NCBI GenBank assembly: GCA_026414725.1
Contig: JAOAIL010000008.1
Location: forward strand, 1-60,543
Length of the DNA stretch: 60,543 nucleotides
Direction of reading: 5' to 3'
From: a bacterium
GTDB taxonomy: Bacteria; Ratteibacteria; UBA8468; B48-G9; JAFGKM01
Part shown: positions 54,439 through 60,543 of the stretch, in pieces
Numbering within the stretch: position 1 is the first letter of the stretch
Layout of the letters: the number at the start of each line of letters is the position of its first letter
Translations under genes and position numbers: made by a program
The notes under the pieces: model-generated
Told to the model about the DNA's origin: nothing
Databases searched by the model: none
What the model saw: the letters and a program-made list of their open reading frames with translations, nothing else

Positions 54439-54473
54439 AGAGGTCGCAGGTTCAAGTCCTGCACCGCCCACTA
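54439..54473 (+). repeat. 35-bp direct repeat, copy 2 (partial tRNA-Val; attR-like)
   Basis: Identical to 54269-54303, including the T arm and acceptor end, but the 5' half of a tRNA is absent upstream of it. It is not a functional tRNA gene. Confidence 0.85.
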
Positions 54474-54541
54474 CCTTTCTATATAAGATTCCTTCTCCTT
54501 TGAAGAAAGAAGGGTAGAACAAGTATAAACATTTAGCACAA

Positions 54542-55882
54542 ATGAAAGAACTTTTTGAAACATCCGAAAAGAAAGATACTTTTAAAAACCAGCCACTTGC
54601 AATCAGAATGAGACCACAATCCATTTCTGATTTTGTAGGTCAGACACACATCATGAGAGAAGGTAAACCCCTCAGAAATATGATTGAACAGGATAAAATA
54701 ACCTCTCTTATTTTTTATGGACCACCCGGTTGTGGTAAAACCGCTCTTGCTACTATTATAGCAAGACATACAAAAAATTATTTCCATCATCTTAATGCAG
54801 TAACCTCTACAGTTGCAGATGTAAGAGAGGTTATAGCAGTTGCTGAACAGCGACTAAAAGAAACGGGGAAGAAAACTATACTTTTCCTTGATGAAATAGC
54901 ACACTTCAATAAACTCCAACAGGATGCTCTGATGAAAGATGTTGAAGAAGGGACTATCATCCTTATAGGTGCTACAACACACAACCCTTATTACTACATA
55001 AATACCCCTTTACTATCAAGAAGTACGGTATTCCAGTTTAATCCTCTTTCAGAAGATGAGGTAAAAAAAATATTAAAACGTGCAATTGTAGACAGTGAAA
55101 GAGGACTTGGAAATATAAAAATAGTAATTACTGAAGAGACACTCTCTTATATTGCAAAAGTTAGTGAAGGAGATGCGAGAAGAGCACTGAATATACTTGA
55201 ATTATCCATACTATCTGTACCTTCAGAAAAAGGGATAAACATAACATATGATTCAGTAAAAGAAATTGTTCAGAATAAAATCATTGCCTACGATAGAGAC
55301 GAAGACCAGCATTATGAGACAATCTCTGCCTTTATTAAAAGTATGCGTGGTTCTGACCCTGATGCTTCACTTTACTGGCTCGCAAAGATGATAGTCGGTG
55401 GAGAAGACCCACGTTTTATTGCGAGGAGAATGATTATCTTTGCTTCAGAAGATATAGGTAATGCAGAACCACAGGCACTCTCTATTGCTACAAATTGTTT
55501 CTATGCTGTAGATGTTGTTGGAATGCCTGAAGCAAAGATTATACTGGCTCAGACAGCGATATATCTTTCTACAGCACCAAAAAGTAATTCATCCTATAAG
55601 GCGATTGAAAATGCAATAGATGAGATTAAAAAAGAAAGGATAGTGGATATACCAGAACATCTAACCCAAAAAGGACAGAAAAAATATCTTTACCCTCATA
55701 ATTTCCCAGAACATTATGTTCCGCAGATATATATGCCCTTGAATAAAATATTTTACATTCCTTCAGATTCAGGATATGAAAAGAAAATAAAGTTTTTTCT
55801 AAAGCATATAGAACGACTGAAAAATGACTATGAAAAGCGAAATCAGAAGGGAAATACTGGAGAGAAGAAAATATCTGGATGA
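54542..55882 (+). CDS. rarA: Replication-associated recombination protein A (RarA/MgsA)
   Basis: The 446-residue AAA+ protein has LAIRMRPQSISDFVGQTHI, Walker A GPPGCGKTALA, Walker B LFLDEIAHFNKLQQDAL (usually DEIHRF), GATTHNPYYYINTPLLSRS and the C-terminal MgsA domain with RMIIFASEDIGNAEPQAL. RarA acts at stalled forks. The ATG lacks a clear ribosome-binding site. Overlaps the following cyclo-ligase by 59 nt. Confidence 0.94.
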   Translation: MKELFETSEKKDTFKNQPLAIRMRPQSISDFVGQTHIMREGKPLRNMIEQDKITSLIFYGPPGCGKTALATIIARHTKNYFHHLNAVTSTVADVREVIAVAEQRLKETGKKTILFLDEIAHFNKLQQDALMKDVEEGTIILIGATTHNPYYYINTPLLSRSTVFQFNPLSEDEVKKILKRAIVDSERGLGNIKIVITEETLSYIAKVSEGDARRALNILELSILSVPSEKGINITYDSVKEIVQNKIIAYDRDEDQHYETISAFIKSMRGSDPDASLYWLAKMIVGGEDPRFIARRMIIFASEDIGNAEPQALSIATNCFYAVDVVGMPEAKIILAQTAIYLSTAPKSNSSYKAIENAIDEIKKERIVDIPEHLTQKGQKKYLYPHNFPEHYVPQIYMPLNKIFYIPSDSGYEKKIKFFLKHIERLKNDYEKRNQKGNTGEKKISG

Positions 55883-56393
55883 AAACTTATGGATAGAAAA
55901 AAGTATAAAAGTCCAGAAAACACTGATAGAGAAGGATTTTTATAAAAACACCTCATCTATCCTCGTCTATTGTTATTTTGATAAAGAAGTAATGACAGAT
56001 ATTATCATAAATGACGCCCTTGAAAAAAATAAGGTGGTATGTATTCCCTATAATGAGTGGGAGGCCCAGACATTTATACCATCAAGGATATATTCAGTAG
56101 AGGATATAGATAGGACAAAAAAAATTCCCCAGCCGTTTAAAAAAAATCCATTCCCTCCTGAATCTATACAGGTTGCTATTATTCCTGGTGTTGCTTTTGA
56201 TATATATGGCAGTAGAATAGGAATGGGGAAAGGTTTTTTTGATAAATTTCTTAAAATTGCTAACAGAGATATGCTGAAGGTTTCACTTGCCTTTGATTTT
56301 CAAGTTCTGGATAAAAAACTCCCTGTAGATATATGGGACCAGAAGGTGGATATTATAATAACTGAAACAAGAGTTATAAAAACGAGTATATAA
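55824..56393 (+). CDS. 5-formyltetrahydrofolate cyclo-ligase
   Basis: The 189-residue product has SEIRREILERRKYLDENLWI at the start and, near residue 130-145, FDIYGSRIGMGKGFFDKFL, the MTHFS ATP/substrate loop (GxRxGxGxGxxD). It converts 5-formyl-THF to methenyl-THF. The first ATG lies inside rarA; ATG 55830 (MKSEIRR) is an alternative. It overlaps the flavin reductase-like gene by 1 nt. Confidence 0.92.
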   Translation: MTMKSEIRREILERRKYLDENLWIEKSIKVQKTLIEKDFYKNTSSILVYCYFDKEVMTDIIINDALEKNKVVCIPYNEWEAQTFIPSRIYSVEDIDRTKKIPQPFKKNPFPPESIQVAIIPGVAFDIYGSRIGMGKGFFDKFLKIANRDMLKVSLAFDFQVLDKKLPVDIWDQKVDIIITETRVIKTSI

Positions 56394-56941
56394 TGGCAAA
56401 GAAACTTATATATAAAGAACTTACAAAACTTATAAGAACAAAACCAGTTATTCTTATTGTCACACTTCACCCTGATGGCACTGTTAATGCTGGCACTTTT
56501 GGGGCATATACAAACCTTTCTTCTGACCGTATAGGCATTTCTATATGGAAGACAAGCCATACCTGTAAAAATATAAAAAGGACAGGAGAATTTACTGTAA
56601 ATGTTCTCACAAGAAACATTGCTTCCGCTTCTGAAATATGTGCTGAAGAAATACCTACTTCTAAAAGTGAGATTGAAATTGCAGGACTTACTACCTTACC
56701 ATCAAAGAAAGTAAAAACTCCTATAGTAAAAGAATGCGTGGCAAACCTTGAATGTATATTTGAAAAGAGAATAGAGATAGGATATTATAATTTTATCATT
56801 GCAAAATGTATTATTGGACACATAGAACAGAAATTTATTGATATTGATGGAGGTCTGGATGTTATAAAAGCAAAGGTGATATATAACATAAGATACCCTG
56901 AACCACTTTATGCTGTACTATCCAAACCTTTTAAAATTTAA
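56393..56941 (+). CDS. Flavin reductase-like FMN-binding protein
   Basis: The 182-residue product matches the split-barrel flavin reductase family: GTVNAGTFGAYTNLSSDRIG is the FMN-binding loop, and VNVLTRNIASASEI follows. Members reduce FMN with NAD(P)H or carry FMN in electron transfer. TAATG coupling to the cyclo-ligase. Partner oxygenases are not visible, and anaerobic roles are possible. Confidence 0.85.
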   Translation: MAKKLIYKELTKLIRTKPVILIVTLHPDGTVNAGTFGAYTNLSSDRIGISIWKTSHTCKNIKRTGEFTVNVLTRNIASASEICAEEIPTSKSEIEIAGLTTLPSKKVKTPIVKECVANLECIFEKRIEIGYYNFIIAKCIIGHIEQKFIDIDGGLDVIKAKVIYNIRYPEPLYAVLSKPFKI

Positions 56942-56995
56942 ACTCTCCAATATCTTTCCTTTCAAGAGAGATAGGGTAGAGTGGAAGGAGTAAAA

Positions 56996-57346
56996 ATGGA
57001 AGAAAATAAAGAACTGGTTGAAAATCCTGATTATCCGCTACACCTTACAGATGAAAATTTTGAAGAAGCAATAAAAAAGTATAATGTAATCGTAGTGGAC
57101 TTCTGGGCATCATGGTGTATGCCCTGTAAAATGATAGCCCCTGCAATAGAAAATCTTGCAAAGAAACTTAAGGGGAAAGTTGTTTTTGGTAAACTTAATG
57201 TTGATGAAAGTCCTTCTGTACCATCAAAGTTCAATATAATGTCAATTCCAACACTTATTGTTTTTAAAGATGGTAATGTTGCAGGAACCTTTATAGGTAC
57301 AATGCCTGAACATATTCTTGAAGAGAAAATTCTATCAGTTATATGA
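56996..57346 (+). CDS. trxA: Thioredoxin with WCMPC active site
   Basis: The 116-residue protein has the thioredoxin fold with VVDFWASWCMPCKMIAPAI and cis-Pro in MSIPTLIVFKDG. The active site is WCMPC where the family usually has WCGPC. The first ~15 residues (MEENKELVENPDYPLHL) are an acidic extension. ATG 56996 has GGAAGGAG upstream; a GTG at 56981 is in frame but unlikely. It reduces protein disulfides with thioredoxin reductase (not in the window). Confidence 0.93.
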   Translation: MEENKELVENPDYPLHLTDENFEEAIKKYNVIVVDFWASWCMPCKMIAPAIENLAKKLKGKVVFGKLNVDESPSVPSKFNIMSIPTLIVFKDGNVAGTFIGTMPEHILEEKILSVI

Positions 57347-57417
57347 TATATTCTATTCACTCGCCCTTTGATAAAAGAGGGTCAGGATAAGGTGGATAAC
57401 ATAAAAAGGAGGAATGT

Positions 57418-58296
57418 ATGAAAAACATACTTCAGATTAATTACTGGACACTCGGTGGCTTTGAAGGAAAAACTCCTATAGAAGATGCAATAAAAGAAGT
57501 AAAGGAGATGTGCCTTGATGGTATTGAACTCACATTTGGTTCAGGAGAATTTTCTTCAGGAATAACCAGAGATAGATGTAAAGAAATTAAAAAATTTGCT
57601 GATTCCACAGGAGTGAAGATAGATACCTGTGCTACAGGAGTATACTGGGACCTCTCACTCGCTTCTCCATCAAACTCCATAAGAAAAAAGGCAATTGCCT
57701 TCACAAAAGAATATATTCAGGTTGCATCATGGGTTGGTGCTAAAATATGCCTCGTTGTTCCAGGTGCTGTTTTTGTTCCATGGGATGATAAAAAACCTGT
57801 TATTCCTTATGCAAAGGTATGGGAACTGGCAACCGCTTCAATTAAAGAACTTATTCCTTTTGCAAAAAAAGCAGGGATTATTATAGGAATAGAAAATGTA
57901 TGGAACGGTTTTCTCGCGGACCCTGTTGCTATGAGGATATTTATTGACCAGTTCAAAAGTAAATACGTGGGAGTATATTTTGATATAGCAAACTGCATTA
58001 TAAACGGTTTTCCTGAACACTGGATTGAGATACTGAACAAAAGAATAGTTGCCATACACATAAAAAACTTTAAAAGAAATGACTGTGCGGGTGGACTGCA
58101 TGGATTTGGTGATGACCTGCTTTCTGGTGATGTAAACTTTGATGGAGTGATAAAAGCACTAAAGAAGATTAATTATAAAGGACCTCTTACTGCAGAGATG
58201 ATACCTTTTTCACGGTTACCTGACCTTGTTCTGCCTGATACACCACTTGCGAGAGACACAGCAAAGAAGATGATACAGATATTTAGAAATAGATAA
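57418..58296 (+). CDS. Xylose-isomerase-like TIM barrel protein
   Basis: The 292-residue protein is of the AP endonuclease 2/sugar phosphate isomerase TIM fold: LDGIELTFGSGEF, KIDTCATGVYWDLSLASPS, AKICLVVPG, IGIENVWNGF (metal Glu), VYFDIANCI (Asp), VAIHIKNF (His) and TAEMIPF (Glu). Members are isomerases or epimerases. AAAAGGAGGAATG gives a strong start. Neighbours do not fix the substrate; it may act with the Gfo/Idh oxidoreductases. Confidence 0.88.
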   Translation: MKNILQINYWTLGGFEGKTPIEDAIKEVKEMCLDGIELTFGSGEFSSGITRDRCKEIKKFADSTGVKIDTCATGVYWDLSLASPSNSIRKKAIAFTKEYIQVASWVGAKICLVVPGAVFVPWDDKKPVIPYAKVWELATASIKELIPFAKKAGIIIGIENVWNGFLADPVAMRIFIDQFKSKYVGVYFDIANCIINGFPEHWIEILNKRIVAIHIKNFKRNDCAGGLHGFGDDLLSGDVNFDGVIKALKKINYKGPLTAEMIPFSRLPDLVLPDTPLARDTAKKMIQIFRNR

Positions 58297-58306
58297 TTTT
58301 ATTGTA

Positions 58307-58327
58307 TCTTCCTTATCTGTGGGAAGA
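58307..58327. terminator. Weak convergent hairpin between the TIM barrel gene and uvrB
   Basis: TCTTCC (58307-58312) and GGAAGA (58322-58327) form a 6-bp stem with a 9-nt loop in the 62-nt convergent gap. No clear U-run on either strand, so this is a weak candidate only. Confidence 0.3.
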
Positions 58328-58358
58328 ACGAATAAAACAGGAATATGAAAGGGTAACA

Positions 58359-60362
58359 CTACTTCTCTTCTTTCAATTTTTTCATTTTTTCACGGTAGTA
58401 TATTGCCTCTTCAAAGTCAAGCCGTTTCGCAGCAGCCATCATCTTTTTCTCAAGCCGTTTTATTGTCTGGAACAGGTCCTTTCCATAAAACTCTTCTTCC
58501 TGTTGTTCAAATGTTCTTTCCTCTATTCGTTTCTTACTTCCTATAATTTCAGTAATACTTTTATATATGGGTTTTTCAACTGACTTTGGGGTTATATTAT
58601 GAATTTTGTTATACTCTATCTGTTTCTTTCTTCTTCTCTCTGTCTCCTCTATGGCTTCCTTCATTGCATTAGTGTATTTATCCGCATACATCACCACCTC
58701 ACCATCAATACTTCTTGCTGCTCTCCCTGATATCTGAATAAGTGAAGTTGATGACCTTAAGAATCCCTCCTTATCTGCATCAAGTATTGCCACTAAACTT
58801 ACCTCAGGAAGGTCAAGTCCTTCCCTTAAAAGGTTTATACCCACAAGTACATCAAACTTTGCTTCCCTTAAACTTTTCAAAATCTCAACCCTTTCCAGTG
58901 TGTCTATCTCATAGTGGAGGTAATGTACTTTTATATCAAACTCCTTAAGATAATCAGCAATCTCTTCTGCGAGATGTTTACTTACTGTAATTACAAGTAC
59001 CCTCTGTTTCTTTGCTATCCTGCCTTTTATTCTTTCTATCAGGTCCTTTATCTGGTTCTCTGTGGGAACTACAGTTATGGGTGGGTCTACCAATCCAGTA
59101 GGTCTTATAATTTGTTCTGCAATAAGAGGAGATGGCTCACCTATCCTCTTCACACCACAATGTTTCAATTCATATTCTCCTGGTGTTGCAGATACATATA
59201 TCACCTGGTTTACAAGATTTTCAAACTCGTGGAACATAAGAGGTCTATTGTCAAGTGCTGATGGAAGACGGAACCCATACTCTACAAGTGTCTCTTTCCT
59301 TGACCTGTCCCCATGGAACATTCCTCTAATTTGTGGAATTGTAACATGGGATTCATCAATAAATATCAGGTAGTCGTCAGGATAATAATCCAGTAAAACT
59401 TCAGGTCTTTCTCCGGGTAGCCGTCCTGCGAGATGCCTGCTGTAGTTCTCAATCCCATGGCAGTATCCTAATTCTTCCAGCATTTCAATATCATTGAGTG
59501 TCCTTCGTTCTATCCTTTCTGCTTCCAGTGGTTTATTTACCTTTTTGAAAAATTCTACTCTCTCTTTAAGTTCCTCCTTGATTGTCTCAATCGCCCGCTT
59601 TAATTTATCCTCTGGTGTTACAAAATGTTTTGCAGGGTATATAAACACCTCATCCTCTTCAGAAACCTCCTTCCCTGTCAACGGGTCAAACCTGATAATT
59701 TTTACAATAGTATTTCCTATTATACCTATCCTTATACCAATTTCTTCATAAGAAGGTATAATTTCAATATTATTTCCTCTTACTCTGAATTTCCCTCTGG
59801 TAAGGTCAAATTCATTCCTTTCATACTGGGTTTCTACAAGCCGTTTTAATATGGACTTCCTATCTATAATCTGTCCCTTTGTAAGATGCAACATCATCGC
59901 TTTGTGGTCTTCAGGACTTCCTATGGGATATATACAGGAGACACTCGCTACAATAATTACATCTCTCGCTGAAAGAAGAGCACTTGTTGCAGCAAGTCGC
60001 AATCGGTCAATATCCTCATTTATTGCCGCATCCTTTTCAATATATGTATCCGTCGCAGGAATATATGCCTCTGGCTGGTAGTAGTCATAATAACTCACAA
60101 AATACCTGACCTTGTTTTCAGGGAAGAACTCCCTGAACTCACTGTATAACTGTGCTGCGAGTGTTTTATTGTGTGATATTACGAGGGTAGGGCGATTTAC
60201 TGCAGAAATAACATTCGCCATTGTAAATGTCTTCCCACTGCCAGTGACACCGAGAAGAACCTGTTTTTTCTCCCCTTTTTCAAGGTTTTTTACAAGTGTC
60301 TCTATCGCCTTTGGCTGGTCTCCTGCTGGCTTATAAGGTGCTACAAGTTTAAACCTCTCCAT
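58359..60362 (-). CDS. uvrB: Excinuclease ABC subunit B
   Basis: The 667-residue protein starts MERFKLVAPYKPAGDQPKAI, has Walker A LGVTGSGKTFTMAN, beta-hairpin region YYDYYQPEAYIPATDTYIEK, DEAD-like FIDESHVTIPQI, and the C-terminal UVR domain (RLEKKMMAAAKRLDFEEAIY). It loads onto damaged DNA in nucleotide excision repair. ATG 60362 lies 8 nt past a TATAAT box (60371-60376, minus strand). Length is standard. Confidence 0.98.
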   Translation of the reverse strand: MERFKLVAPYKPAGDQPKAIETLVKNLEKGEKKQVLLGVTGSGKTFTMANVISAVNRPTLVISHNKTLAAQLYSEFREFFPENKVRYFVSYYDYYQPEAYIPATDTYIEKDAAINEDIDRLRLAATSALLSARDVIIVASVSCIYPIGSPEDHKAMMLHLTKGQIIDRKSILKRLVETQYERNEFDLTRGKFRVRGNNIEIIPSYEEIGIRIGIIGNTIVKIIRFDPLTGKEVSEEDEVFIYPAKHFVTPEDKLKRAIETIKEELKERVEFFKKVNKPLEAERIERRTLNDIEMLEELGYCHGIENYSRHLAGRLPGERPEVLLDYYPDDYLIFIDESHVTIPQIRGMFHGDRSRKETLVEYGFRLPSALDNRPLMFHEFENLVNQVIYVSATPGEYELKHCGVKRIGEPSPLIAEQIIRPTGLVDPPITVVPTENQIKDLIERIKGRIAKKQRVLVITVSKHLAEEIADYLKEFDIKVHYLHYEIDTLERVEILKSLREAKFDVLVGINLLREGLDLPEVSLVAILDADKEGFLRSSTSLIQISGRAARSIDGEVVMYADKYTNAMKEAIEETERRRKKQIEYNKIHNITPKSVEKPIYKSITEIIGSKKRIEERTFEQQEEEFYGKDLFQTIKRLEKKMMAAAKRLDFEEAIYYREKMKKLKEEK

Positions 60363-60370
60363 AATTTATA

Positions 60371-60376
60371 ATTATA
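60371..60376 (-). promoter_or_regulatory. -10 box directly before uvrB
   Basis: TATAAT on the minus strand at 60371-60376, with 8 nt before the ATG. No good -35 is seen at 16-18 nt. AGGGG, about 15 nt from the ATG and overlapping the promoter, would be lost from the transcript, so uvrB may be leaderless. Confidence 0.5.
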
Positions 60377-60462
60377 CCCCTATTCCCCTCTTTCTGTAAT
60401 TTGCCCTACTACTTTCTTTTCTTCAGAACGAGAATACAAAATGGAAATAATGGGAAGATAAT

Positions 60463-60543
60463 TTATAACTTAAATAGACCTTTGAAGCCGAGGAATGCCA
60501 AACTCATAAGTCCTGTAAGGATGAATGCAATGGGAACCCCTCT
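60463..60543 (-). CDS. rnfA: Electron transport complex subunit RnfA, C-terminal fragment (5' end outside window)
   Basis: The last 26 codons plus TAA on the minus strand read RGVPIAFILTGLMSLAFLGF followed by KGLFKL, the RnfA C-terminus (E. coli ends with a very similar [20 protein letters not shown]). Rnf couples ferredoxin:NAD+ electron transfer to ion pumping in anaerobes; NqrE has a related but less similar end. The gene runs off the window and the rest of the rnf operon is presumably beyond. Confidence 0.85.
   Translation of the reverse strand, partial: RGVPIAFILTGLMSLAFLGFKGLFKL

Noticed and set aside
54282-54624. Minus-strand ORFs over the tRNA-Val region (products containing GLEPATSRF or QDLNLRPLA strings)
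   Set aside because: They are translations of the antisense of the tRNA T-arm and acceptor repeat, a well-known annotation artefact; no start signal or family supports them.
58302-60336. Plus-strand ORFs of 60-115 codons opposite uvrB
   Set aside because: They are antisense shadows of uvrB, without ribosome-binding sites or domains.
1-60543. CRISPR arrays or insertion sequences
   Set aside because: No regularly spaced repeats with spacers and no transposase genes were seen; the only sizeable direct repeat noted is the tRNA-Val pair.

Overview
The window is a contiguous, AT-rich (roughly one-third GC by eye) bacterial chromosome segment with dense, mostly co-directional genes, frequent ATGA/TAATG stop-start overlaps and few gaps. 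A TolC-like outer-membrane lipoprotein, a tripartite ABC exporter and the end of an Rnf-type subunit indicate a diderm, probably anaerobic bacterium. The mixture of Gfo/Idh/MocA oxidoreductases, a GH106-like glycosidase, a sugar-isomerase-like TIM barrel, C-type (zinc) ribosomal proteins and an S5-L15 junction without L30 would suit an uncultured lineage around the Omnitrophota/PVC radiation. That placement is an impression only; no phylogeny was run.

Region 1 (1-15113) is the end of tuf, then the S10, spc and alpha operons: rpsJ-rplCDWB-rpsS-rplV-rpsC-rplP-rpmC-rpsQ-rplNXE-rpsN-rpsH-rplFR-rpsE-rplO-secY-adk-map-infA-rpmJ-rpsMKD-rpoA-rplQ, closed by a small gene that looks like RNA polymerase omega. 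A separate promoter sits between tuf and rpsJ. pilT, a CPBP membrane protease, purD and an oxidoreductase follow.

Region 2 (19317-24617) is a four-gene efflux operon (TolC-like, MacA/HlyD-like, MacB ATPase, MacB permease). A short intrinsic-terminator-like hairpin separates it from region 3.

Region 3 (24746-31404) is a biosynthetic operon: leuD-like, an isocitrate-dehydrogenase-type enzyme, purA, ilvB, ilvN, ilvC, thpR. Region 4 (31411-38470) holds an exported C45/acyltransferase-like protein behind a near-consensus promoter, two oxidoreductases, and thrC with two candidate homoserine kinases of unrelated folds.

Region 5 (38510-45700) is ion transport and tRNA modification: trkA-trkA-48-residue membrane peptide-trkH, an OB-fold-like membrane protein, miaB and a DUF486 protein on the minus strand, a Kef-type antiporter and a small membrane protein. 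Region 6 (45778-53951) has a large GH106-like glycosidase, a PilZ protein divergent from a Ser/Thr kinase, and a histone-deacetylase-like/methyltransferase/PriA operon in which PriA has lost its helicase motifs.

Region 7 (53952-60543) has tRNA-Val(GAC) whose 3' end is repeated 170 bp downstream (an integration-scar-like structure), then rarA, 5-formyl-THF cyclo-ligase, a flavin reductase-like protein, thioredoxin, a TIM-barrel protein, uvrB (minus) and the last 26 codons of rnfA (minus).

The strongest leads are the motif-dead PriA, the tRNA-Val scar, the 48-residue peptide inside the trk operon, the thrC gene with two kinase candidates, and a recurring promoter arrangement that places a TATAAT box 6-8 nt before the start codon.
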